Under the pieces are notes generated by a model. It ran no database searches, was not told the origin of the DNA, and saw only the letters and a list, made by a program, of their open reading frames with translations. This document shows positions 22,819 through 33,822 of a stretch of 64,000 nucleotides of DNA, piece after piece. A program made the translations under genes and the position numbers. The DNA comes from Dryas octopetala (Eukaryota > Streptophyta > Magnoliopsida > Rosales > Rosaceae). Every line of letters starts with the position of its first letter. Position 1 is the first letter of the stretch. The stretch lies in contig OY992833.1 of NCBI GenBank assembly GCA_963921425.1, positions 3,970,501-4,034,500 of the forward strand, in the 5' to 3' direction.

Positions 22819-22866
<48 letters not shown>
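22819..22866. repeat. Poly(A) tract
   Basis: About 48 consecutive A after four tandem TCATGA-like words. Copy 2 has a shorter, interrupted tract at 33,184-33,206. The frames that read through it are not genes. Confidence 0.95.
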
Positions 22867-22869
<3 letters not shown>

Positions 22870-24163
22870 TAGTAACGTAACACTTCTTGCCTTTTGGTAC
22901 ATGCAGGCCGAACATATAGGATTTGTGGAGCCAACTCAAGAGCCAACTAATGAAAAATTATTGAAACAGTTTGTGATAGCAACACATGATATATTGACGG
23001 AGTATTATAAATTTAGTCAAATTACATTACAATCACGCATGTTCAGATCCTATTTGGTTTGCAGAATGTCATATCAATATTTATAAAATTTAAAAATGAT
23101 AATCAGAAAATAAGAAAGCAAAATTTACTTTTCAATAATATGCTTATGTATTATATTTAAAAGTAATTCATTCTTGAATGAAAAAAATTATATTTTTATT
23201 TATAGTTGTGGTATTTGGTATTAAGAACTCATAATAAATGTTTTATAAAATGAAAGCAAATCCAAAAGGGTTTAAGAGTTCAAATTCTCCATCACATAGG
23301 TATCTTATACTAATGTAAAAAGGTAACACATTAAGAATGTGTTTATTAAAAACGAGAACAAAATTTCATACCATTTTTTAAGCTCAAAATCCATAAACCA
23401 AACAAAGTCGAAGGAAATAGTTTGATTTAATATTTAAATTTTAATAATTACAAATATGGTATTGTATAATTTTTATGAACTCATAACACGAATATTAGGT
23501 GCACATAAGATAATTTCTTCCCAGTTCCACAAGCTTCAACAAAATCCAATTAATCGTTTTCGAATCCAACGTCTGATCCGATCCATAATCTGAACAATAA
23601 AACCTTAAAACAGACGTCATGCATGATGATGTCCTAAATAAGACAATAAACATCCATGTCTCTTTCTGACGCATATTACCAAATCATGCCTTACCAGACA
23701 ATTTCCTGGCTTTTTCTCATGCGTACTCATCAGAAAGTTCAGAAGTTCAAAGTCTCAATCCATGACAAAGGCCCCAGGTCGGTTCGGTTTAAATTAAAAA
23801 ATTATGAATTTCAAATTAGTTCCCTTAAATAAAATAAAAAAGGGAAATTCGAATCAATTACTGATATTTTGATATTTTCCGGTTCTTAATATTTCATTTA
23901 CTATAGATAAGTTTTAAGTTCCAGTAATACTCCTTGTGAATTTCTGGTGGTAGATTCTAATAAAAGAAGTCTTTGAATTCTACTTTGTTTTTTTATTTTT
24001 TTCTGAAAAAAATTTGATTTGTGGGAAGATTAGAAATTTATGGGGATAGAGAGAATATTTTGGGGTATGAATAGAAGAACACATCAAAATATCTCATTGG
24101 GACCCAAAAAGACTAAAACGTCTCTTAAAAAGAGGTCGCGTGCGTTGTATGTAACTACTTTTG

Positions 24164-25130
24164 TATGTAACAACAAAAACCCCTGATGATATAGATGCCA
24201 ATCATATGAAACAGTTTGGTTGTAAAGAACAACAACTTGATTGGACTATGAATATCCAAAACAGGTTAAAAGCATTACAGAACTGGTGAAATTCAATATG
24301 GTAGATACTATCGTGTTTTAAGAAACCCAAGGATTCATATGCACAATTAATTTCAAAAACCCAATTTGATATAGATGCCAGAAATTCCACCAACCCAATA
24401 GAAAAGTTACAGCAGAACCCGATGAAAAAATTATATCAGGTACAAAAAACATGGTGAAAAAATAATAATAATAATAAGAAAGCACAAACCAAGAAGCTAA
24501 TGCAGAACCCCAAACATGAAAAAACATTAAATTTTCTACAATGTAATATCAACTCAATTAACTAAAACTTCAGCAATACCCCAAATCAAGAACATAAAAA
24601 ATTTTAAAAACTTATAAAAAAAATGAAAAATATCTCAAATTCAAAAACCTACTGCAGAACTTCAAATGGATCGACAGTAGCAAAAAAGAAAAAAAAAAAA
24701 AAAAAAACATGAGCAATAACCAGTAGCAAGAACAACAAAAAAAAAACTAAACATGAAAAGAAATCCTAAATCCCAAACCCATCTCAGATTTGCAAATCCC
24801 TAAAACAAATCCAAGCGAATAAGATGAAGAACTGACCTGAAGTTGATAGCGATAGCGGCTGGGTTCTCTCTGGAAGCTGGATTGGATTTGCACAAGACAT
24901 TATCAAGCTGGGTTGGATGCCCTTCAACGTTTAGTTACAGTCTCAGGTATACAGATGTTAAATACATGAAGGTTTTTTGTACGAATTCTCTTTGTGGGTG
25001 AGTGAGCAGGCGTTCTTTGGGGAATTGGGGCCGTTTGTTTTGCCCTTTTCATTATTATTATTATTATTTTTTGGCGAACCCTTTTCATTATTTATTTTCA
25101 GCCTTTGAATGAGAAACTCTGTACATACCT
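24164..25130 (-). other. Unique spacer, possible first exon of an unknown gene
   Basis: No protein recognised. On the minus strand, a leader-like stretch (about 25,060-24,838) ends in CTATCAACTTCAG followed by GTCAGTTCTTCATC, which could be a splice donor of a 5'UTR exon. Downstream (24,837-24,164) there is A/T-rich, intron-like sequence and a repeated 'GATATAGATGCCA' word, but no coding exon before the duplication boundary at 24,163. If real, it is a truncated relic. Confidence 0.2.
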
Positions 25131-25176
25131 TAGTATTTGTTTATGGCATCGGGTATACTGCACCCAAAATTTTAAG

Positions 25177-26512
25177 GGTTTATTTTTCAATTTGCTATCC
25201 ATAACTGTTTTTATTTTCAGATTACCACCTGAAAGTTTTTTTCTTAGGTTACCGCCTGTAACTTATACATGTGTCACATTTTCCCTTGTTCTATCACTTC
25301 TGTTAACAAGTCCGTCAAAAATGCTGATATGGTAGGGGGAATTTGGTTATTTCGCACCATCGTAATTCTAGATCACTCATCTTGAACTTTCTGTACTCAA
25401 ACGGCCATAACTACTGCACCCAAAATTTTAAGGGCTTATTTCTCGATTTGCCACCCATAATTGTTTTTCATTTTCAGATTACCACCTGAAAGTTTTTTTG
25501 CTTAGGTTACTACCTGCAACTTACACATGTGTCCCATTTTACCTTGTTCTGTCACTTCTGTCAACAAGTCCGTCAAAAATGCTGACATGGTAGGGGCAAT
25601 TTGGTTATTTCGCACCCATCGCCATTCTAGATCACTCTTCTTGAACTTTCTGTACTCAAACGGCCATAACTTCTTCTGAAAAACTCTGAATCACCATCCG
25701 TAAAATTCTTTAGAAAGCTAACATCTGTATCTTTCCAACGGTATAAGACTTATCATTTGGTTCACTCTGAGGAATGCAGTTTAATACGAGAAGTTGACTG
25801 AACTGTTTGTACTCAAACAGTCATAACTTCTTCTAAAAAACTTTGAATCACCATCCATAAAATACCTTAGAAAGCTAACATTCGTATCTTTTCAACGGTA
25901 TGAGTCTCATCATCTGTTTCACTTTGAGGAAGTGCAATTTAATACGAGAAATTGGCTGAACTTCCTCATAATGAACTAGATGATAAGCCAACTTCTCGTA
26001 TTAAACTACACTTCCTCAGAGTAAACCAGATTATGAGCCTCATACTGTTGGAAAAATACGAATGTTAGCTTCTAAGGAATTTTACGGATGGTGATTCGAA
26101 TTTTTTTGAAGAAGTTATGGCCGTTTGAGTACAAATAGTTCAGTCAACTTCCCATATTAAACTACACTTCCTCAAAATGAACCAGATGATAAGCCTTATA
26201 CCGTTGGAAAATACGGATATATGTTGGCTTTCTAAGGAATTTTACAGATGGTGATTCAGAGTTTTCTAGAAGAAGTTATGGTCGTTTGAGTACAAAAGTT
26301 CAAGAGGAGTGATCTAGAATGGCAATGGGTGCGAAATAACCAAATTGCCCCTACCACGCCAGCATTTTTGATGGACCTGTTGATAGAAGTGACGGAAAAA
26401 GGTAAAATGGGACATAGGTGTAAGTTATAGGTGGTAACCTGAGATAAAAAAAACTTTCAGGTGGTAATCTGGGAATGAAAAACAGTTATGGGTGCAAATC
26501 GTGAAATAAGCC
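25177..26512. mobile_element. Long-terminal-inverted-repeat element, probably Mutator-like
   Basis: The right end read inward (GGCTTATTTCACGATTTGCA) matches the left end (GGCTTATTTCTCGATTTGCC at 25,433; diverged copy at 25,177) through some 230 bp. The left arm is duplicated in tandem with a period of 256 bp. The interior has four 155-165 bp units around TCTGTACTCAAACGGCCATA, two direct and two inverted. Flanks AAATTTTAAG and ATATTTTAAG look like an imperfect target duplication. Related to the element at 33,823 (shared GGTAATCTGGGA and GTCAGCATTTTT words). No coding capacity. Confidence 0.8.
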
Positions 26513-26519
26513 ATATTTT

Positions 26520-27724
26520 AAGTTTGTAATTTAAAACACCCTAGCCACTAGAAATTTTTTTCCCACCCTTGCCATTCCAAAACTCAATCTAAATCCCCTT
26601 TGATCCACCTGATTATATTTTAGGCGTAAAATACACCTAAAATTACAAACCATGCCACTAATTTCTATGGCTAAACTTCAGCAATTTTAAACAAATTGAA
26701 ACTATAACTAACAATGAAATCAAGCACTAAAACTCAATCGATCACTGAACCTAAAATCGAGCACTAAAACTAAATCGATCACTAAAACTGAATCTATCAC
26801 TGAAAATTGATCAGTGAAATTCAATCGATCACTAAAACTAAATCAATTACTGAAATTGAAATCAATCAATGAAAATGAAATCGATAACTTAAACTAAAAT
26901 CGACCAGAAATTATTGTCAAGGGGAACGAGAATATACACAAATTGGTTAAAGCCCCGCTGCCGGATTTGCCTGAAAACGGCGGAGGAATATGTGGCTTCA
27001 AAGTGTTGATCCGCTGTCTACAACAATTAGATAGGCAAGGTGACTACACCATGAAGTTTAACTCATGAGAGGAATCAACCTATGGTAGTGAGCTGTCGCA
27101 ACACTGCTGGAAAAATCAAATATATGTCGCGAACTTGTCGACTTCGCTCCTTGTATTTCAGAAAACTCAGAGAGCATTATCTGCTCACATTCCTTTACTA
27201 AGAAAAAAATTGTCACATACATCAACACTTTATAGTACGAATAGTAAATGTCAAAGCCAGACCAACAGTGGTCTATTAAGGGAAAAAAAAAAAACCAATA
27301 GTAAATGGTTGATTGGAGCATAACAAAAAAATCATAGCCACAAAATATAATACATATAGAAAATCCCGGTCTAAAGTCGACTCATAATTAACAAACAAAA
27401 AACATAACTAGCACAAAATCTAAGGCCAAGAAGAAAAATTTGTGTACATACACAACATCCCAATAGGCAAATTATGATTACACAAAATCTAAGGCTAAGA
27501 AGAAAAGTCAGATAAATTATGTGGTACACAACTTATGGACCTTAATCAAATTTCAAGAAATTTGAATTTTACCGAACCGTAGAGCCAAAACCCAAAAAGA
27601 AAATAAAATAAAATAAGAGAATTTTCAAAATAATAAACATATAATATAAAACTGGCATGAGTGTAGTGTCTTGGTGAGGCTCTAGCTAGGTTTAGTTTTT
27701 ACATTTCTTTTTTGTAGTCTTTTA
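26520..27724. other. Repeat-derived non-coding region
   Basis: Starts with AAAACACCCTAG...CCCACCCTTGCC, resembling the left end of the element at 36,816, followed by an ACTAAAACTAAATCGATC-type minisatellite (26,720-26,890). From 26,900 to 27,724 there is unremarkable AT-rich sequence; a 25-bp word with AAATCTAAGGC is repeated at 27,413 and 27,485. No gene seen. Confidence 0.5.
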
Positions 27725-28194
27725 GGGCCCGTTTGTTACATCGGATTAGGACTGGATTGTGCTAAATATCCCACTATCCTGCGTTTGGGGACACACGGGA
27801 TAACATTTAAGTGGGCTATGCAACACCAGTTTTCTTAAAACGTACCCCTGACTATGCCTTCTTACATAGCACTGTTGAAAATGAGCGTGCTAAATAAGAA
27901 CCCCTGACTATGCTTTCTTACTCAGCTCGATGCAAGGAAGCCATTAGTGGTGGTCTCCAATGCCGATCATGCCGGAAAAGCACGATCAATGGCGAGGTTG
28001 ACTTTTAGATTTCTCATCCTTTTTATGCTGTCGGTGACTAGGTGGACAATCAGAGTCAATGGTTGGACTCGCCAAGGTGAGGAGGTGAGGACCTAGGTGG
28101 TTCGAAGCCGCTATTTGGTCGGAAAACACAGAGAGGCTCGGCTCTGTTTTACGTTGGCGAACATTGGATGGGCCAAAAAAGACCAGAGGGGGGG

Positions 28195-28236
<42 letters not shown>

Positions 28237-28702
28237 AGAGGCGAGTAAAACTTGCTAAGAACCTCCGATGTTGGCCGTTGGACGACGCCACACATGCCAA
28301 TGCAGGCGCGCGATGGAGATAATGCAAAGGAGAGAGAGAAGAGAGAAAGAGAGAAAGAGGGAAAGAGAGAAATGGGAAAAAGAGTGCGGGAGTAAAGAGA
28401 GAGAGATATATGATTTAATGAAATCATAAATCTGACTTTCGGTTTTAAAACTCATGGGTGTGAAATGGCAAAATTTTTAAATTTTTTTATTAATTTAAAA
28501 ATTAATTAAAATAGTTATAGCTTAGTTCAACCATGCACCAAATACAAGATATTGTTATTTAGTTTATCCCAGCTTCATAGTGCGACACAGCACCAAACAC
28601 AGAATAACACTTAATTAGTCCAGCTTATTCCAGTCCAACTCAGTCCAGCATAATCCATAAGAATAAACCAGTCCAACACAGTCGAGCATAACGAACGGGC
28701 CC
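27725..28702. mobile_element. PIF/Harbinger-type non-autonomous element, 978 bp, TTA target duplication
   Basis: Ends GGGCCCGTTTGTTA and, inverted, TAACGAACGGGCCC. Both are flanked by TTA (27,722-27,724 and 28,703-28,705), typical of Tourist/Harbinger elements. Subterminal sequence also matches inverted (GACTGGATT / AATCCA-type words). The interior holds a GA microsatellite (28,190-28,228) and a GC-rich module (28,265-28,350) that resembles one at 38,185-38,255. No transposase. Confidence 0.85.
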
Positions 28703-28959
28703 TTAGAGTTTTAGGAATTTTAGCACCTTTTTGTCCTAAGTTAACTAAAGTTATTAGTTCAGACTTTAGTTATTAGTTTTTAGGATTTAGTAGGTCAAAG
28801 GGCATATTTTTAAATATCAGTTTAAAATTTTTGTGACATGTTATTTAGTTTAGATATCAGCAGAAAAATTAATCGATATTTAAATTTTTACAATATCAGT
28901 TTTCTTAACAATCGATAATAAAAATGTGATGTTTATTAAAGTTTTTGTAGTAGTGTATC

Positions 28960-29650
28960 AGAAGAATTTTGTACACAAGAACCTCATAAAGTCTTGAACT
29001 TCAAGTTGTCTTTCCAAGTAATTATATTGCGGACCTCTTCACCAATATATCTTTGTTAAAGTATACATGTTAGAAGGTGATCTATGGAATTCGATTGTTT
29101 GTGTTGGCCTTGTTAATTAACATTCATATTGAATTTTGCAGTTATTAGGGGGAGCATCCAGCTATATCGAACATATGCGCACTGTACTATTTTTCCTTCG
29201 ACTAAGTTTTTGTTTCACATGGTTTATCCTAATAAGGATTTAATGAGGGAGCATTATGCGCGTCCAACACCATATCAATGATCTCAAAAGGTTGTACACT
29301 TTTTCCTTCATTTAGGTTTTTGTTCCACTAGGTTTTCCTAACAAGGTTTTGACGAGACAACTGTCATTGATTGGTGAACAACCAAGGGGGAATGTTGTAA
29401 ATATTGGTATTTATGTGGCTGTCCACAATTCTATATATGAGGTTTATTTGTAATATTGTAATCATTAGAATCCTTTCTTGTGTAAAATAGGGAAACTTGA
29501 GAGTGATCTCCGGCCAAGTAATTTAGGAGTGATCTCCAAGTAACCCTAGTCATCTTAAAGCCTATAAATAGAGGCCTATGCTAATGAAAAAGACACTTTG
29601 AATTCTCCCTACTTATCTTTCGTTCTCTCTATATTTTTCTTTTATCTTAT
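28960..29650 (+). mobile_element. Copia retrotransposon fossil: 3' end and LTR
   Basis: Begins in the last part of the copia polyprotein (a 'YIADLFT'-like block near 29,025), continues through the characteristic non-coding tail (GCGCACTGTACT, AAGTTTTTGTTTCAC, AACAAGGTTTTGACGAG) and a purine-rich tract (AAGGGGGA, 29,384-29,391), and enters an LTR at 29,393 (TGTTGTAAATATTGG). The LTR carries a TATA-like CCTATAAATAGAGG at about 29,560. Its outer end is not resolved. Only this tail is present; the rest of the element is missing. Confidence 0.7.
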
Positions 29651-30390
29651 AAAAAATTGAGATATTTTTATTATTTAGGTATTTTCATTAATTATAGTTA
29701 TTTTCCTTAATTTAGGTATTTTCTTTAATTTTGATTACAAAAAAAAAAAAGATATTTTCTTTAATTTAGGTATTTAATTTTGGGTATACATGGTTGAATA
29801 TGTTTTGAGTCTTCTGACGGTATGTTGGTACCCGCACATAGGTACACTAATATAGGTACACTAACGTAGGTACACTAATAGGTATACTAAACATACGTAC
29901 ACTATATAATATTAGAGGTACACTAACAGTGGCGGAGCCTGGATCTTCATCCAAGGGGGCACGTACTATATAAACTTTTTGGAACACACAAAATATTTAA
30001 TTAGTATTGATTAATATATTATTTTTTTTTTTGTGTTATAAGCATAATATTTTTCTTTTTATGAGTTTTCAAATTTTAAGAATGTTGTATGATAATTTAT
30101 TGTTTTGAATGCATAATTTTTTCTCTCAAGATATTTATAACAAGAAAAATCATCTTTACATAATTAAAACTACTTTCACAAACAAAAAAAATTCAAGAAA
30201 ATTAAATTGTTCTTAAGTTAATTAATCATTAAGTATTTCCAACAAAGATTAGGATTTTTTTTTTTTTATAAAATGAGCAAGATAGATCAACTTTTACCAA
30301 TAAAAAAAAAAATAATGATCATCTCAATTTACACATGTTACACAAGAAACTATTTCATTTTTTATATAAAAAATAATTATTTAGAAAACG
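29651..30390. other. Non-coding sequence with a short minisatellite
   Basis: Three or four TTTAGGTATTTTC words (29,675-29,775) and about six TAGGTACACTAA-like units (29,828-29,930). At 29,933 the sequence AGTGGCGGAGCCTGGATCTT resembles the edge of a common plant transposon, but I found no matching second end. No gene. Confidence 0.5.
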
Positions 30391-30489
30391 TATAACATTG
30401 GCAATACATTATACCCGAGTAATCACTAACTAGCTAGCAAATGAATTAATCTACCAAAAAGAAACAAAAGTGAAAAAGAAGGACTAGCT

Positions 30490-31905
30490 TCAATCGTAAC
30501 AAGCTTCTTCAATCTCATCAATAAAAGCCTTAAAATTCTTATCAGAAGAGCCACCTTCACTCACAGCCTCACGAGCCAACTCCTTCCATTTCTTTGCATT
30601 CCTTCTCATTTCCTCCCCACTCTCCCCACTCCCCATCACCAACTCCAAACACCTCCTAATCTCCTCACCCACCACAATCCCCTCCTCATTTGGTGCCACC
30701 CTCACCCCTGTCCGCCACGTGTCCTCGATCAACTTGGCATTGGTCCCTTGGTCCGTCCACTGAGGGAACGCAACGACAGGCACCCCCGAAACCAAGCTCT
30801 CCAAAGTTGAGTTCCAACCACAATGTGTCACAAAACAACCCAACGCAGGATTGGACAACACCTCCAACTGACTGCACCACGGGACTATAGTCCCGAGTTT
30901 CTCCAGTTCCTCTCGGCAACTAAGCTTTTCTTCCACCTCATTATTCTCTTTTTCTCGAATCACCCACAAAAATGGACGACCACAATCCAACAACCCTTTT
31001 GCAATTTCCTCCATTTGTGTCGTCGACAGCACCGACATGCTTCCGAACGACACGTAGATCACTGAATTTTTGGGCTTTGAGCTCAACCATTCGATGTAGT
31101 CAGAGTCCTTGGAGAGTTGAAATAGATCGCCTCCGAACGACTTGTCGTTCGGATCCTTGCCGTCCAAGAAAGCAGATGGAATCAACGGCCCGATTCCAAT
31201 AAGCTTGTACTTGTTGATTGCTACTAAGGCCTCGGGCTCTAGTGCGTCGAAGGTGTTCACTAGTATGATGGGGTTGCTTTTTTTCTCGAGCTTTTGGAAT
31301 TGTTCATCGAACAGTGGGAGGGCGTAATTGTACGGATTTGTATCCACCATGAAGGAGGGAAGGTCACGGCTGGTGAGGGAGAGTGGCAGTCCTGGTAATT
31401 CTATTGAACATGAAGGGGCGTTGTTAATATTAGGTTTGTCCTTGATGAGATCTTTGTACCCGTTAAAGTAATAGTAGTAGATGTCGAACACTGTGGCTGT
31501 TTGAATCCAAACGAGCGCGTATGGGAGCTGGAGTTCACGCGCCACCTCACCCACCCAAGGAAGTAGTAGGGTATACACTACACAAGTGTAAGGGTTGCCC
31601 TCGTTGGTGCTTGACACGATGAGGTCACTGACGGCTTGGGAACCACGATGTCGGAGCTCGGACATGTATCGATTGAAGTCCTCACAATCCTTGAACCCGT
31701 TGTCGTAGCCATCAGAGAAAGTGGCGAACGTCAAGCCATGATGAGGAGTTGAGGAACTGTTGGCTATGTGGCGATGGGCGGAGAGGGGCGTGACGTAGGT
31801 GACATGCGCGCCAGTAGTGCGGATGAGGCGCTTGGCGAATTGGAGGGAAGGGTTGATGTGGCCTTGAGCGGGAAATGTTACGAGAATGAAGCGGTGGTGT
31901 GGCAT
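30490..31905 (-). CDS. UDP-glycosyltransferase, UGT75 type, copy 2 (471 aa)
   Basis: Paralogue of the gene at 19,793, with the same catalytic His16, PSPG box (residues 343-386) and C-terminus; it should be a cytosolic UDP-glucose-dependent glucosyltransferase. Relative to copy 1 it has S2P, R46H, L47I, P62T, G74C, D75E, I77F, L81M, F84L, I113L, S129Y, F131L, P136T, L158P, F194Y, L199F, N205K, I290M and K322N. Residues 323-471 are identical, with only about three silent changes in that part. The clustering in the acceptor-binding half could mean altered acceptor choice or relaxed constraint. The ORF is intact; the start MPHHRFILVT aligns with copy 1. TATA-like and CCAAT boxes are conserved, but the 5'UTR is 39 bp longer. 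Confidence 0.97.
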   Translation of the reverse strand: MPHHRFILVTFPAQGHINPSLQFAKRLIRTTGAHVTYVTPLSAHRHIANSSSTPHHGLTFATFSDGYDNGFKDCEDFNRYMSELRHRGSQAVSDLIVSSTNEGNPYTCVVYTLLLPWVGEVARELQLPYALVWIQTATVFDIYYYYFNGYKDLIKDKPNINNAPSCSIELPGLPLSLTSRDLPSFMVDTNPYNYALPLFDEQFQKLEKKSNPIILVNTFDALEPEALVAINKYKLIGIGPLIPSAFLDGKDPNDKSFGGDLFQLSKDSDYIEWLSSKPKNSVIYVSFGSMSVLSTTQMEEIAKGLLDCGRPFLWVIREKENNEVEEKLSCREELEKLGTIVPWCSQLEVLSNPALGCFVTHCGWNSTLESLVSGVPVVAFPQWTDQGTNAKLIEDTWRTGVRVAPNEEGIVVGEEIRRCLELVMGSGESGEEMRRNAKKWKELAREAVSEGGSSDKNFKAFIDEIEEACYD

Positions 31906-32020
31906 GGCGGCGGTTGAGGTTTTGGAGGCGCGTGGTGGAGCGTGAAGTTTGTTGCAAGTAGAAATGATAAGGCAAGTACGTGTAGTGTGGTGTATGGAAA
32001 TTGAAAAATATAGATTTGTG

Positions 32021-32059
32021 GGGGCTTTAGCTAAATGAAGTAGAACTCTTCTTCTTGTG
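32021..32059. other. 39-bp insertion in the UGT copy 2 5'UTR
   Basis: Present between TTTGTG and TAATTGG in copy 2 and absent from copy 1 at about 21,322, where TTTGTGTAATTGG is continuous. The insertion ends in CTTGTG, so it is bracketed by TTGTG repeats. It lies between the TATA-like box and the ATG. Confidence 0.85.
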
Positions 32060-32097
32060 TAATTGGAAAATGCAAAGATGGGGAGAGGATGTCAAGA

Positions 32098-32105
32098 CTT
32101 AAATA
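32098..32105 (-). promoter_or_regulatory. TATA-like box of UGT copy 2
   Basis: TATTTAAG on the minus strand, 193 bp upstream of the ATG; the distance exceeds that in copy 1 by exactly the 39-bp insertion. The CCAAT box is conserved at 32,170-32,176. Confidence 0.55.
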
Positions 32106-32559
32106 AGGGATTGGGCAGAGGAAAAGTGACGTTTGTGGTGACGAACTGAAGATGGTGGAGACAAGCTCAGATTGGCTTGTGAGTTGTAATATGTGGTCTT
32201 GTATGTTTTTTTTTTTTTCTTTTCTCTTTCTTTTTTGCTAAAAGGATGTGGCCTTGTCTTACTCTTCACGTATCGATCATTTTCAGTCTTACCACCTAAC
32301 ACGGGGGCAGGTAAGTTATTTTCGTTCAAGTGAGACAAGTAAATTCAGTCACCACAACTGATTAACACGTGCATTTAGGGTAGGGCTTATTATTGTATTA
32401 TATTTTTTTGGTAAGTAGGGTATATAGGATTCATTTGGTATGAAGAATTTTGGATTGGAATGGACTAAATATGATATTGGTATTAGATTGTACTATATTG
32501 TAATGAGGGGGAAGTTCTTTGAACTTCCTTAGCACCATTAATTTAAACATGATGTTTAT

Positions 32560-33119
32560 TTCCTTGATTATTAGTTGAAAGCCACTATTTCTTTTTATTT
32601 CCTTAATGTGTGTTTGGCCAACTTAATTGCTTCATTTTTTCTTTGGCTTCTCACGTGAATCACAAGAGAAGCAACCCAATATCCTCATCTGCATGGCAGT
32701 GGGTCCTTTTTGCTCTTGGGTTAATTTACACCTCTTTCTTTTTTTTCATCAAAAGTACATGCCTTCTTTTTGAAAAGTTGGATTCAAGGAGCATGTTTGT
32801 TTTGAATGGGCAAAGACGGATCTTTGCCTCTCCATATAGTCTGGTGGAAATTTGGTTTTTTTTTTTATTTATTCTCCACACGCTCTTTCAATCTGAAAGA
32901 AATTAGAGAGGTCTCATTGAGGCAAAAAGGTAATTAATATTTGAGTGTGTGTTTTTTCCTTTTAATTTTTCTCTTATATTCCTATAAATTATTTTTTTCA
33001 ATTATTTCTTGACGTTCAACCAAAAATTTCATAATTGATTTCTTGTCAATTGTAAATTTTTTATTAGAGACCCAATTTAGATTTCGCTCATGAGCATTCC
33101 AAAAGTCAAGACCGGCCCT
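32560..33119. other. Copy-2-specific non-coding block
   Basis: T-rich sequence with no counterpart in copy 1 and no recognisable gene. It ends in AAAAGTCAAGACCGGCCCTG, similar to the edge of a hAT-type element, directly where homology to copy 1 resumes; a matching left end was not found. Confidence 0.45.
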
Positions 33120-33822
33120 GATAAATTATCAACTTTGAGCTGGTTCTTTCTTATTTGCATGGTCATGATCATGATCATGATGCAAAAAAAAAGAAAAAAA
33201 AAAAAGAAGATAGTAACGTAACACTTCTTGCCTTTTGATACATGCAGGCCGAACATATAGGATTTGTGGAGCCAACTCAAGAGCCGACTAATGAAAAATT
33301 ATTGAAACAGTACATGTGATAGCAGCACATGATATATTGATGGAGTATTATAAATTTAGTCAAATTACATTACGATCACGCATGTTATTTGGTTCGCAGA
33401 ATGAATGTCATATCAATATTTAGAAAATTTAAAAATGATAATCAGAAAATAAGAAAGCAAAATTTACTTTTCAATAATATGCTTATGTATTACATTTAAA
33501 AGTAATTCATTCTTGAATGAAAAAAATTATATTTTTATTTTATATATAGCTGTGGTATTTGGTATTAAGAACTCATAATAAATGTTTTATAAAATGAAAG
33601 CAAATCCAAAAGGGTTTAAGAATTCAAATTCTCCATTACATGGGTATCTCATACTAACGTGTAAAGGTAATACATTTTTAAGAATGTGTTTATTAAAAAT
33701 GAGAACGAAATTTCATACCATTTTTTAAGCTCAAAATCTATAAACCAAATAAAGTCGAAGGAAATAGTTTGATTTAATATTTAAATTTTAATAATTACAA
33801 ATATGGTATGGTATAATTTTTA

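Larger units (their letters stand above)
19694..24163. repeat. Segmental duplication, copy 1 (partner 30,391-36,385)
   Basis: Aligns in order with copy 2 in blocks: 19,694-21,740 with 30,391-32,435 (UGT, promoter), the edge at about 21,900-21,968 with 32,500-32,560, 22,762-23,478 with 33,120-33,822, 23,470-23,830 with 34,936-35,370, and 23,800-24,163 with 36,014-36,385. The UGT genes are offset by exactly 10,697 bp and about 98% identical. Copy-1-only pieces: an expanded minisatellite, a SINE and about 560 bp at 22,198-22,761. Confidence 0.95.

Noticed and set aside
22772-23086. Frames running through the poly(A) tract (both strands)
   Set aside because: Poly-lysine or poly-phenylalanine artefacts of a homopolymer; no homologous frame in copy 2.
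29933-33119. A single hAT element spanning UGT copy 2 (edges AGTGGCGGAGCC and GACCGGCCCTG)
   Set aside because: The two edge sequences are not inverted copies of each other and no 8-bp duplication is visible, so transduction of the gene by one element is unsupported.
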